Source: JAFGKM01 sp964408175 | Lineage (GTDB): Bacteria > Ratteibacteria > UBA8468 > B48-G9 > JAFGKM01 | DNA length: 11,295 nt | Direction: 5' to 3' | Assembly: GCA_964408175.1 (NCBI GenBank) | Contig: CAYOYL010000241.1 | Coordinates: 1 to 11,295, forward strand | In this document: in pieces, positions 1-6,064 of the stretch | Layout of the letters: each line of letters opens with the position of its first letter | Numbering within the stretch: position 1 is the first letter of the stretch | Position numbers and translations under genes: made by a program | The notes under the pieces: generated by a model | The model's database searches: none | Told to the model about the DNA's origin: nothing | The model's input: only the letters and a program-made list of their open reading frames with translations

Positions 1-1098
1 ACCCAGTGCATCGGCTGCTATCACCGCTACAATGGAAGAGTCTATACCACCGCTGAGACCCAGCACTACCTTTTTGAATCTGTTTTTTATGGTGTAGTCT
101 CTCAGTCCTGTCATAAGGGCTAAATAGACCTCTTCTTCTTCTGACATCTCTTCTTTTTTCACCCCCTCCTGTTTCCTCCCCCCTCGAGGGGGAGGATATA
201 GGTGGGGGGGATTTTTCATCCCCTTTTGTGCCTGCCGTTTTACAGTGAGCATGAACACTTCCTCTGATATTTCTTTACCTTTTTGTACCGGGATTTCCAA
301 CCTGTTTCTGATAATACTATGGGGTATCTCTGTAACCTTATTTTTCTCTGAGACATCAGTATTTAAAAGGATATCACCTATCAGAAGTCCCTCCTTAAAA
401 GATTCTGCTCTGTGTGTGATACTACCTTTACCGTCCATAATAAGACTGCCACCGTCAAAGACAATTTCGTCCTGCCCCCCCACAAGGTTGGTGTAACAGA
501 CCACCACATTGTTTTTAAGGCACTGCTCTCTTAAAATCAGTTCTCTTTCCTCTCTTTTACCCAGGTGATAGGGAGAGCCATTTATGCTGAAGATTATCTT
601 TGCCCCGCCTTTCGCCTGTCTTTCAGCAGGACCGTCAGTATGCCAGATATCCTCGCATATGCTGATACCGAAGGATATACCGGAAAACCTGAAAATCGGT
701 GACTCAGTACCTGCAGTGAAATATCTCTTTTCATCAAAGACCCCATAGTTGGGCAGAAGTATCTTATGGTATACGCCGATTTTCTTGCCATTGTGCAGCA
801 CGGCGGCGGCATTGTAGAGAAAGTTTTTTCCCCTGTCAACAAAGCCAATGATTACTATGATGTCCTTTATCTTTTTTTGAAGAGATGAGAGGGCATCCAG
901 GTTATCCTGAATAAAACCTGGCTTCAGCAGAAGGTCTTCCGGAGGGTAGCCTGTGATGGTGAGTTCAGGAAAAGATATGATATCAACCTGTTTTGATATG
1001 GCCTCCTGCGTGAGGTCCAGAATCTTCAGGCAGTTGCCCTTTATGTCCCCGACGGTTGTGTTAACCTGTCCGGCACCTATACGTATACTTTCTTTCAT
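1..1098 (-). CDS. nadE: Glutamine-dependent NAD+ synthetase, N-terminal part (partial at window edge)
   Basis: The enzyme amidates deamido-NAD to NAD+ in the cytoplasm, using ammonia released from glutamine. The frame is open from ATG at 1098 to the window edge, giving 366 residues; family members are usually about 540-580 residues, so roughly 200 are missing. Residues 1 to about 250 form the nitrilase-type glutaminase domain, with the triad visible as E45 (FPELTITGYPPEDL), K112 (YHKILLPNYG) and C148 (SICEDIW). The synthetase domain begins near residue 320 and shows the ATP pyrophosphatase loop SGGIDSS at 349-355. Between the domains, residues about 294-315 (MKNPPHLYPPPRGGR and following) are encoded by a GC-rich palindromic repeat inserted in frame. 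A TATAAT box ends 6 nt before the ATG and no Shine-Dalgarno sequence is seen. Identity is very secure; activity with the inserted segment is inferred. Confidence 0.96.
   Translation of the reverse strand, partial: MKESIRIGAGQVNTTVGDIKGNCLKILDLTQEAISKQVDIISFPELTITGYPPEDLLLKPGFIQDNLDALSSLQKKIKDIIVIIGFVDRGKNFLYNAAAVLHNGKKIGVYHKILLPNYGVFDEKRYFTAGTESPIFRFSGISFGISICEDIWHTDGPAERQAKGGAKIIFSINGSPYHLGKREERELILREQCLKNNVVVCYTNLVGGQDEIVFDGGSLIMDGKGSITHRAESFKEGLLIGDILLNTDVSEKNKVTEIPHSIIRNRLEIPVQKGKEISEEVFMLTVKRQAQKGMKNPPHLYPPPRGGRKQEGVKKEEMSEEEEVYLALMTGLRDYTIKNRFKKVVLGLSGGIDSSIVAVIAADALG
159..225. repeat. GC-rich palindromic repeat (copy A) inserted within nadE
   Basis: The segment starts with TCACCCCCTCCT and contains an almost perfect hairpin around CTCGAG (175-195, C-run against G-run with one extra C). 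It ends in a G-run followed by ATTTTTCATC. The same 12-base left end recurs at 2356-2367, and a similar right end (GGGGGATTT..CATC) recurs at 2416-2431 and, inverted, at the window end. It keeps the nadE frame open and encodes a Pro/Gly/Arg-rich linker. The exact insertion boundaries are uncertain by a few bases. Confidence 0.75.
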
Positions 1099-1104
1099 AT
1101 AAAT

Positions 1105-1110
1105 ATTATA
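1105..1110 (-). promoter_or_regulatory. Putative -10 box of nadE (leaderless start)
   Basis: On the minus strand the hexamer is TATAAT, followed by six bases and then the nadE ATG. That spacing places the predicted transcription start on the A of the start codon. No convincing -35 box is seen; the 17-nt position falls at the edge of the neighbouring inverted repeat. Confidence 0.5.
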
Positions 1111-1128
1111 CAACTTTGTTGCACAGGC

Positions 1129-1248
1129 AAAAAGGGGACAGGCTACTTTTTAGTATTAAATTATGACAGAGGGAAGAATCTCTGATTGTTTTTCAAAATA
1201 GCCCCAACCTATATATTGAATATGGAAAAAGTAGCCTGTCCCCTTTTT
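1129..1248. repeat. REPIN-like inverted repeat element (perfect 23-bp arms)
   Basis: Two perfect 23-base inverted arms, 1129-1151 and 1226-1248, share the core GGGGACAGGCTAC flanked by A5 and T5. They enclose a 74-base AT-rich spacer, which carries a small hairpin of its own (CAGAG 1167-1171 with CTCTG 1180-1184). The element fills nearly the whole gap between the DapA-like gene and nadE. The architecture matches a REP doublet or small MITE mobilised in trans; no transposase is present in the window. As RNA it would fold into one long stem and could also separate the two transcription units. Confidence 0.85.
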
Positions 1249-1264
1249 CCCAGAAGTGATATAA

Positions 1265-2311
1265 CTACTTCAGCCAGGTATCAATGTTTTTCTGGATAAA
1301 TGCATCATCTCTCAGGTGAGGATAATTACTGTATATCCTGTCAATCTCCTCTTTCTGTCCCGGTGAGAGTTTTTCTTCCGGGTTGAGACACCATATCCCT
1401 TTTAACAATCCTGACCTGTGCAGTACCTCGTTTATGCCTGGATTACATCCCTTGAAGTTATTGGCGGCGTCAAATACAGCGGAGTTACAGTCGGTTATCT
1501 CAGCAGATTCTTTCAGAATGTCTTTTGGAATATCTTCACCTTTTCTGATAACAGATTTTATTCTGTCAAGTAGTTCCACCGCCTTTCTGGTCCAGAATGC
1601 CCAGTGTCCGAGAAGTCCTCCTGCAAACCTGACCTGTTTTCCACTGAACTCAAAGGGTGTGATGAGGTCATAGACAATGCTGTCGTCATTGCCGGTGTAT
1701 AAAGCTATCTCCTTTTCTCTCCCTGATTCCACCAGTGCGCGGATGACGTCAAGGGTATAGTACCTGTTGAATGGTGCTATCTTTACCGCAACGACATTTT
1801 CTATCTCAAAGAACCTTCTCCAGAAGTCAAATCCAAGTCTTCTGCCGCCGACAGCAGGTTGAAGGTAAAAACCAAACAGCGGTATAACCTCTGCCACCGT
1901 TATAGAGTGTGCAAGTAATTTTTGGATAGGTGCGTCTTTCAGTGCAGTAAGACTTAAAAGTCCTGCGTCATACCCATACCCTTTTGCAGTCTCCGCTTCT
2001 TCCACTGCCTGCTTTGTATCCCCGCATATCCCTGCAATCTTTATTATCTTCTTCCCTGTCTCTCTTAATGTTTCAGCAGCAATCTCCAGAACAGGTTTGT
2101 ATAGACCGACCTTTTTGTCGTGTATGGCAAACTGCGTTGTGTGAACACCCACAGCAATTCCACCAGCACCTGCTGCAACGTAATATCTCGTGAGTGCCCT
2201 CTGTTTTTTCTCATCAAGTTTTCTTCTGCTGTTCAATGCGAGGGGATGAGCCGGTATCACGGCTCCTGCCTGTAAAATCTTTTTCAGTTCTTCCTTCTGT
2301 AGAGTAGACAT
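1265..2311 (-). CDS. Dihydrodipicolinate synthase (DapA) family aldolase/lyase
   Basis: A 348-residue class I aldolase-type TIM barrel of the DapA/N-acetylneuraminate lyase superfamily, probably cytosolic. Visible landmarks are IPAHPLALNSRRKLD near residues 19-33, the HTT of GVHTTQ at 57-59 in the place of the family's substrate-carboxylate loop, Y149 (GFYLQPAVGG) and K177 (VVAVKIAPFNRYY). K177 is the expected Schiff-base lysine. The Y-to-K spacing of 28 residues equals that of E. coli DapA (Y133 and K161), which supports a working active site. The protein is longer than DapA (about 292 residues) and has its own C-terminal extension from about residue 280. Substrate is unknown; it is unlikely to be the lysine-pathway DapA, and a sugar-acid aldolase or dehydratase role is plausible. 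It is the third gene after lipA and the SDR, with Shine-Dalgarno GAGAGG nine bases before the ATG. Confidence 0.85.
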   Translation of the reverse strand: MSTLQKEELKKILQAGAVIPAHPLALNSRRKLDEKKQRALTRYYVAAGAGGIAVGVHTTQFAIHDKKVGLYKPVLEIAAETLRETGKKIIKIAGICGDTKQAVEEAETAKGYGYDAGLLSLTALKDAPIQKLLAHSITVAEVIPLFGFYLQPAVGGRRLGFDFWRRFFEIENVVAVKIAPFNRYYTLDVIRALVESGREKEIALYTGNDDSIVYDLITPFEFSGKQVRFAGGLLGHWAFWTRKAVELLDRIKSVIRKGEDIPKDILKESAEITDCNSAVFDAANNFKGCNPGINEVLHRSGLLKGIWCLNPEEKLSPGQKEEIDRIYSNYPHLRDDAFIQKNIDTWLK

Positions 2312-2355
2312 TTTCTTTGTCCTCTCAAGTTCTCACTGACACTTCAAATCCCTTC

Positions 2356-2431
2356 TCACCCCCTCCTTTGTTAAGGGAGGGGAATTAATGTTCCCCCTTT
2401 GAAAAAGGGGGATGAAGGGGGATTTCCCATC
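2356..2431. repeat. GC-rich palindromic repeat (copy B), intergenic
   Basis: Two adjacent hairpins lie between the SDR stop codon and the DapA-like gene. The first pairs CCCCTCCTT with AAGGGAGGGG (about 2360-2382). The second pairs CCCCCTTT (2393-2400) with AAAGGGGG (2404-2411) across a three-base loop. The left end TCACCCCCTCCT is identical to copy A inside nadE, and the right end AGGGGGATTTCCCATC matches the inverted copy C at the window end. In the transcript these hairpins could stabilise or attenuate the lipA operon mRNA. Confidence 0.75.
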
Positions 2432-3451
2432 TCAGTATCTCCCGTTTCTTGTCTCAAAGTGTGTTGGTTTGTTGAGTGTTGGGTTGCCCTTTTTAAGCCA
2501 GTTTCCTATCCATTCTATCATCTCTCCCGGCGTTGTTTCAGGGGTGCCGAAGGTTTTAGAGAAAAACTCCGGATTAGAAAGGAGAGCATTATCCGTTTCA
2601 TTGTTGACAAAAACGGGTTTTGTACCGAAGATTCCACCAAATTTTTCGGCAGACTCTCTTACCAATACTATTTCAGGTCCTGTCAGGTTTAGTATGGCAG
2701 GCGGGACTGAACAGAGTGTAAATGCCTGTATTATGCCCCTGTTGGCATCTGCCTGCCATATAACATTTACATAACCCGTTCTCAGGTCAATGGGGATATT
2801 GTCCCTTACCTTCTCCGCAATGTCCACCAGAACGCCGTATCTCAGTTCCACGGCATAGTTCAGTCTTATTATTGTAACAGGCGTGTTGTTCTTTTCAGAA
2901 AAATACTGGAAGATTCTTTCCCTGCCCAGACAGGACTGTCCGTACTCTCCCACAGGTCCCGTTGGGTCTGTTTCTTTGCATCCGCCCCCTTTTACCTCAG
3001 TAAAGGGATACACGTTGCCTGTGGAGAGTGCTACGATTTGCGATTTTTTATACCTTTCAGATATAACGGCAGGTACGTATACGTTCATTGCCCATGTCAG
3101 CGGCTCTTTTCCGGTTGCCCCGAACTTCATCCCTGCAAGGAATATGACGTTTTCAGCATCAGGCAGTCTCTCTACACCCTCCCTTTCAAGGAGGTCGCAC
3201 TCTATTGTTTCTACACCATAACCCTCAATCTTTTCTTTGACCTTCTTATCAGAAAATCTTGATACCCCTGTAATCTTTTTTTTAACGCCGGCCTCCCTGT
3301 AACTTCTTGAGAGCATCTTTGCAATGGTAGGTCCCATCTTGCCGGCAACTCCGAGTATGATAATGTCCCCCTTCAGATTTTTAATGGTGTTGTTTACTCT
3401 TTCAGAAGGTTTTGAAAGTATCTCTTCAAGTTCATCAATTGTTTCTATCAT
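2432..3451 (-). CDS. NAD(P)-dependent epimerase/dehydratase-like SDR with altered active site
   Basis: A 339-residue extended short-chain dehydrogenase/reductase, the group that includes sugar-nucleotide epimerases. The Rossmann glycine motif is GVAGKMG (G34, G37, G40), followed by the VIFLAG strand (102-107) and the STGNVYPF segment with S143/T144 at the catalytic Ser/Thr position. The catalytic YxxxK reads Y170-GQS-C174, so the usual lysine is cysteine. C-terminal substrate-domain landmarks are VNVIWQADANRGI (228-240) and LNLTGPE (255-261). The start is set by GAGAGG five bases upstream, and the gene begins 12 bases after lipA stops, so it is co-transcribed with lipA. Reaction unknown; epimerase, dehydratase or dehydrogenase on a sugar or sugar acid is the family expectation. 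The pairing with the downstream DapA-like gene suggests one small carbohydrate pathway (inference). Confidence 0.85.
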   Translation of the reverse strand: MIETIDELEEILSKPSERVNNTIKNLKGDIIILGVAGKMGPTIAKMLSRSYREAGVKKKITGVSRFSDKKVKEKIEGYGVETIECDLLEREGVERLPDAENVIFLAGMKFGATGKEPLTWAMNVYVPAVISERYKKSQIVALSTGNVYPFTEVKGGGCKETDPTGPVGEYGQSCLGRERIFQYFSEKNNTPVTIIRLNYAVELRYGVLVDIAEKVRDNIPIDLRTGYVNVIWQADANRGIIQAFTLCSVPPAILNLTGPEIVLVRESAEKFGGIFGTKPVFVNNETDNALLSNPEFFSKTFGTPETTPGEMIEWIGNWLKKGNPTLNKPTHFETRNGRY

Positions 3452-3463
3452 TTTAACCTCTCA

Positions 3464-4312
3464 CTACGGCAGAATGAGTCTTTCCGCCATATATGAACTC
3501 CTGTAGAAGGTGCCTGCAAAGACGTTTTTAAATCCAAGATTTTTACCCGTCTCTTCATACTCCTTAAAGACCTCTTCGTGCAAAAATTCCACCACAGGGA
3601 TGGCTTTCTTTGATGGCCTCAGATACTGTCCTATCACAAGGTATTCACACCCTGTATCTCTGATTTCATAAAGAAGTTTTATCACCTCTTCTTTCTTCTC
3701 CCCCAGGCCCAGCATAATCCCGGACTTTGTGATGAATCCGTTTTCTTTTGTCATCTTCAAGACCTTCATTGACGTCTCATAACTGGAGAGTGGTCTGATA
3801 GAGGGGTAGAGGGATGGGACTGTATCTATATTATGAGAAATCACGTCAGGTTTTGAAGCAAATACATTCTCCAAACTCTTTATGTCACCCTTAAAGTCAG
3901 GGATGAGCAGTTCAATCTTTGTTCCTGAACTTATATTTCGTATCTCTTCGGTTGTTCTGGCGTACTGTTTCGCTCCTCCGTCCGTCAGGTCATCCCTTGA
4001 AGGGGATGTAATGACTGCGTATCTCATACCCAACTCTTTTATCGCAACTGCTGTGTTCTCGGGCTCTTTTTCATCAGGAGGCTCTGTCTTGTGCAGTTGG
4101 GAGACCCCGCAGAACCTGCAGACCCTCGTACACCTATCCCCTAAAATCATAAAACTGACATATCTCTTTCCGAAACACTCGTACATATTGGGACAGACAG
4201 CACTCTCACATACAGTATTGATTGACAGTCTTCTCAGCATCTGCCTGACCTTCTCATACTCTTCGCCCACACGCACCTTCTTCTTCACCCATAGTGGTAT
4301 TGTCTGTTCCAT
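3464..4312 (-). CDS. lipA: Lipoyl synthase
   Basis: A radical SAM enzyme that inserts two sulfur atoms into the octanoyl group bound to the lipoyl domains of 2-oxoacid dehydrogenases or to GcvH. All signature residues are visible: the auxiliary cluster cysteines C35, C40 and C46 (CESAVCPNMYEC), the radical SAM triad C61, C65 and C68 (CTRVCRFC), and the C-terminal RSSY motif (271-274) that supplies the serine ligand of the auxiliary cluster. Other family segments are VITSPSRDDLTDGGA and IGQYLRPS. At 282 residues it is slightly shorter than E. coli LipA (321), mainly at the termini. It is the first gene of a lipA-SDR-DapA-like operon; no lipB or lplA is in the window. The start has no Shine-Dalgarno sequence but a TATAGT box ends five bases upstream. 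Confidence 0.97.
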   Translation of the reverse strand: MEQTIPLWVKKKVRVGEEYEKVRQMLRRLSINTVCESAVCPNMYECFGKRYVSFMILGDRCTRVCRFCGVSQLHKTEPPDEKEPENTAVAIKELGMRYAVITSPSRDDLTDGGAKQYARTTEEIRNISSGTKIELLIPDFKGDIKSLENVFASKPDVISHNIDTVPSLYPSIRPLSSYETSMKVLKMTKENGFITKSGIMLGLGEKKEEVIKLLYEIRDTGCEYLVIGQYLRPSKKAIPVVEFLHEEVFKEYEETGKNLGFKNVFAGTFYRSSYMAERLILP

Positions 4313-4317
4313 AACAA

Positions 4318-4323
4318 ACTATA
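4318..4323 (-). promoter_or_regulatory. Putative -10 box of lipA (leaderless start)
   Basis: TATAGT on the minus strand is followed by five bases and then the lipA ATG at 4312, so transcription would begin at or next to the start codon. No good -35 hexamer is seen 16-18 bases upstream. Confidence 0.4.
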
Positions 4324-4356
4324 TTAACATAAACAGGGATAAGATATGAAATTCGG

Positions 4357-4384
4357 TTGACAGGTAGACCTGGTAAATGATAAC
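4357..4384 (+). promoter_or_regulatory. Putative sigma-70 promoter of the UroD-family/dcd operon
   Basis: A consensus -35 TTGACA (4357-4362) is followed after 16 bases by GATAAC (4379-4384), a 4/6 match to the -10 box. Transcription would start near 4391. That lies downstream of the upstream in-frame ATG at 4377 and upstream of the ATG at 4410, so the promoter supports the later start. Confidence 0.4.
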
Positions 4385-4409
4385 GTTTATGCTTGAAAGA
4401 GATATTATA

Positions 4410-5531
4410 ATGAATAGCAGAGAGAGACTTTTAAAAACGTTAAAAGGTGAAAAAACAGACAGGGTTCCCATTTCCCTGTACGAGTTTGATGGTTTTTATG
4501 ACTCATGGATTTATAACTATCCTGAGTATGTGGAGATACTTGACTATGCAAAGGGGAAAACTGACAAGTTGTATTTCTGGGGACCTAAAGGTGACAATGA
4601 CCCCCAGATTTTTTACGGAAAGATTGAAGATGGTATAGTGAACTTTACCTCCTGGGAAGAGAAGAAATCCAAGCATAGAAAAACTGTGATAGATACTCCT
4701 CTCGGAGGACTTACCACCCACTCGCGGCTTGATGAGGGTGTACATACAGGATGGACCATTGAATACCTGTGCAAAGATATAAAGGATGCTGAAAGGTTGT
4801 TGTCCATTCCTTATGTGCCGTGGAAGCCAGACGTAAGCAGTTTTTTTGAAGATGATAAAGGTCTCGGTGATGCAGGAATTCTGATGGGTGATATACCTGA
4901 TGCCTTGTGTTTTACTGTTGAGGTATTCGGGTTTACCACATTTCTGATGATGTATATGGACAGTCCTGATATCATCTTTAAACTCTTAAGGTTTTTTCAG
5001 GAGAGGCTTTATAACTACGTGAAGCATCTGCTGGAAAACGGGGCAGTGACCTTATACAGGATTTGTGGACCTGAATATGCAACCCCTCCCTACCTGAACC
5101 CGAGGGAGTTTGATAAACTTGTCACCCCCTATGACAAGGAGATAGTTTCACTTATGCACCAGTACGGAGCAAAGGCAAGGCTTCATTCCCACGGCAGGAT
5201 AAAATCCGCCCTGAAGTCTTTTCTTGAGATGGACATTGATGCCACTGACCCGATAGAGCCTCCGCCTGACGGGGATATCTCTCTTAAAGAGGCAAGGGAA
5301 GTACTGGGAGAAAAATGCGTCTTGATGGGCAACATTGAAGAGAGACTCTTTGAGGTGGGTACTAAAGCGGATATGGAGGATGCAGTTAAGAAGGCAATGG
5401 ACGATGCGGCAGGAAAAGGCCCTTTTGTTCTGTGTCCCACAGCAATGCCTTTAAACACCCCGCTCGACAGGAAGGTTCAGGAAAATATTATCCACTACAT
5501 TGACTGCGGCATCAAATACGGGAAACTGTAA
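4410..5531 (+). CDS. Uroporphyrinogen decarboxylase (UroD/MtaA) family protein, methyltransferase-like
   Basis: A 373-residue member of the UroD TIM-barrel superfamily, which holds heme-pathway decarboxylases and the zinc-dependent methyltransferases that use methyl-corrinoid proteins. The N-terminus MNSRERLLKTLKGEKTDRVP is typical of the non-HemE branch, and the RQAGR-type substrate loop of true HemE is missing. A likely metal site is H259-x-H261 (ARLHSHGRI) with C342 (FVLCPTAMP). In MtaA-type enzymes the pattern is HxC followed by a distal Cys, so the second ligand differs here. The ATG at 4410 is preferred over the in-frame ATG at 4377: it fits the family N-terminus, has AAAGAGA seven bases upstream and lies below the predicted promoter. 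The stop overlaps the next start (TAATG). The methyl or carboxyl substrate is unknown, and no corrinoid protein gene is visible nearby. Confidence 0.83.
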   Translation: MNSRERLLKTLKGEKTDRVPISLYEFDGFYDSWIYNYPEYVEILDYAKGKTDKLYFWGPKGDNDPQIFYGKIEDGIVNFTSWEEKKSKHRKTVIDTPLGGLTTHSRLDEGVHTGWTIEYLCKDIKDAERLLSIPYVPWKPDVSSFFEDDKGLGDAGILMGDIPDALCFTVEVFGFTTFLMMYMDSPDIIFKLLRFFQERLYNYVKHLLENGAVTLYRICGPEYATPPYLNPREFDKLVTPYDKEIVSLMHQYGAKARLHSHGRIKSALKSFLEMDIDATDPIEPPPDGDISLKEAREVLGEKCVLMGNIEERLFEVGTKADMEDAVKKAMDDAAGKGPFVLCPTAMPLNTPLDRKVQENIIHYIDCGIKYGKL

Positions 5532-6064
5532 TGGTAAAGTCAGATAAATGGATAAAAAAGATGGGAGAAGGGATGATAAGTCCTTTCAGTCCAGAAAAGA
5601 TAAGGAAGGGTATCTCCTTTGGAGTCTCTTCTTACGGCTATGACTTTACACTCTTTGAGGAGTTTCTTATATTCAGGGGCAAGGGACCTGTCTCTCCCAA
5701 AAAGATAAAGGACTCTGACTTTGAAGGTTTTTCCGGCAGGGTATGCACCATACCACCCAACAGTTTCATACTTGGCAGGAGTGCCGAGTATTTCAGGATA
5801 CCGCGTGATGTTGTGGGCCTGTGTTTTGGAAAGTCTACCTATGCAAGGTGCGGCATAGTTGTGAACGTGACGCCACTGGAGCCTGAGTGGGAGGGGAATC
5901 TTACTGTACAGATTGCAAACCTTTCTCCTGTGCCCGGCGAGGTATATGCAGGTGAAGGTATTGCACAGATTGTCTTTCTGGGTACAGATGAGGTGTGTGA
6001 GAAGTCATACAAGGACCTCGCAGGGAAATACCAGTCTTCAAGGGGTATTCTTCTCCCACGCTGA
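5531..6064 (+). CDS. dcd: dCTP deaminase-like protein (Gln at the catalytic Glu position)
   Basis: A 177-residue homologue of Dcd, the trimeric cytosolic enzyme that converts dCTP to dUTP for thymidylate synthesis. Family landmarks are KSDKWIKKMGE at the N-terminus, SSYGYDF (33-39), GKSTYARCG (100-108), VTPLEPEWEG (113-122), the GEGIAQIVF nucleotide-binding strand (141-149) and the C-terminal lid KYQSSRGILLPR. S102 and R106 match catalytic S111 and R115 of E. coli Dcd. The residue aligned with the catalytic base E138 is Q127 (LTVQIAN, where relatives read TLEISN or VLEFYN). The codon is CAG at 5909-5911. Loss of deaminase activity, or a changed reaction, is therefore possible. The start overlaps the UroD-family stop by one base, implying translational coupling. 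The 3' end overlaps the convergent protease gene by 27 bp. Confidence 0.88.
   Translation: MVKSDKWIKKMGEGMISPFSPEKIRKGISFGVSSYGYDFTLFEEFLIFRGKGPVSPKKIKDSDFEGFSGRVCTIPPNSFILGRSAEYFRIPRDVVGLCFGKSTYARCGIVVNVTPLEPEWEGNLTVQIANLSPVPGEVYAGEGIAQIVFLGTDEVCEKSYKDLAGKYQSSRGILLPR

Noticed and set aside
245..496. Plus-strand open frame of 83 codons opposite nadE
   Set aside because: It lies antisense to the clearly conserved nitrilase domain of nadE and shows no family motif or ribosome site.
594..848. Minus-strand open frame of 84 codons within nadE
   Set aside because: It is an alternative frame over the glutaminase domain; the nadE frame is open and conserved across the same bases.
1129..1248. Inverted repeat as a riboswitch or structured non-coding RNA gene
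   Set aside because: Perfect 23-bp arms with an AT-rich loop fit a mobile REP doublet better, and no known riboswitch core is recognised.
2412..2774. Plus-strand open frames of 97 and 120 codons at the SDR 3' end
   Set aside because: They start inside the palindromic repeat and run antisense to the SDR gene, with no recognisable domain.
3882..4349. Plus-strand open frame of 155 codons opposite lipA
   Set aside because: Its length reflects the complement of lipA codons. LipA carries all catalytic motifs, and the shadow protein has none.
4377..4409. Eleven-codon N-terminal extension of the UroD-family protein
   Set aside because: The family N-terminus matches the ATG at 4410, and the predicted promoter would start transcription below 4377.
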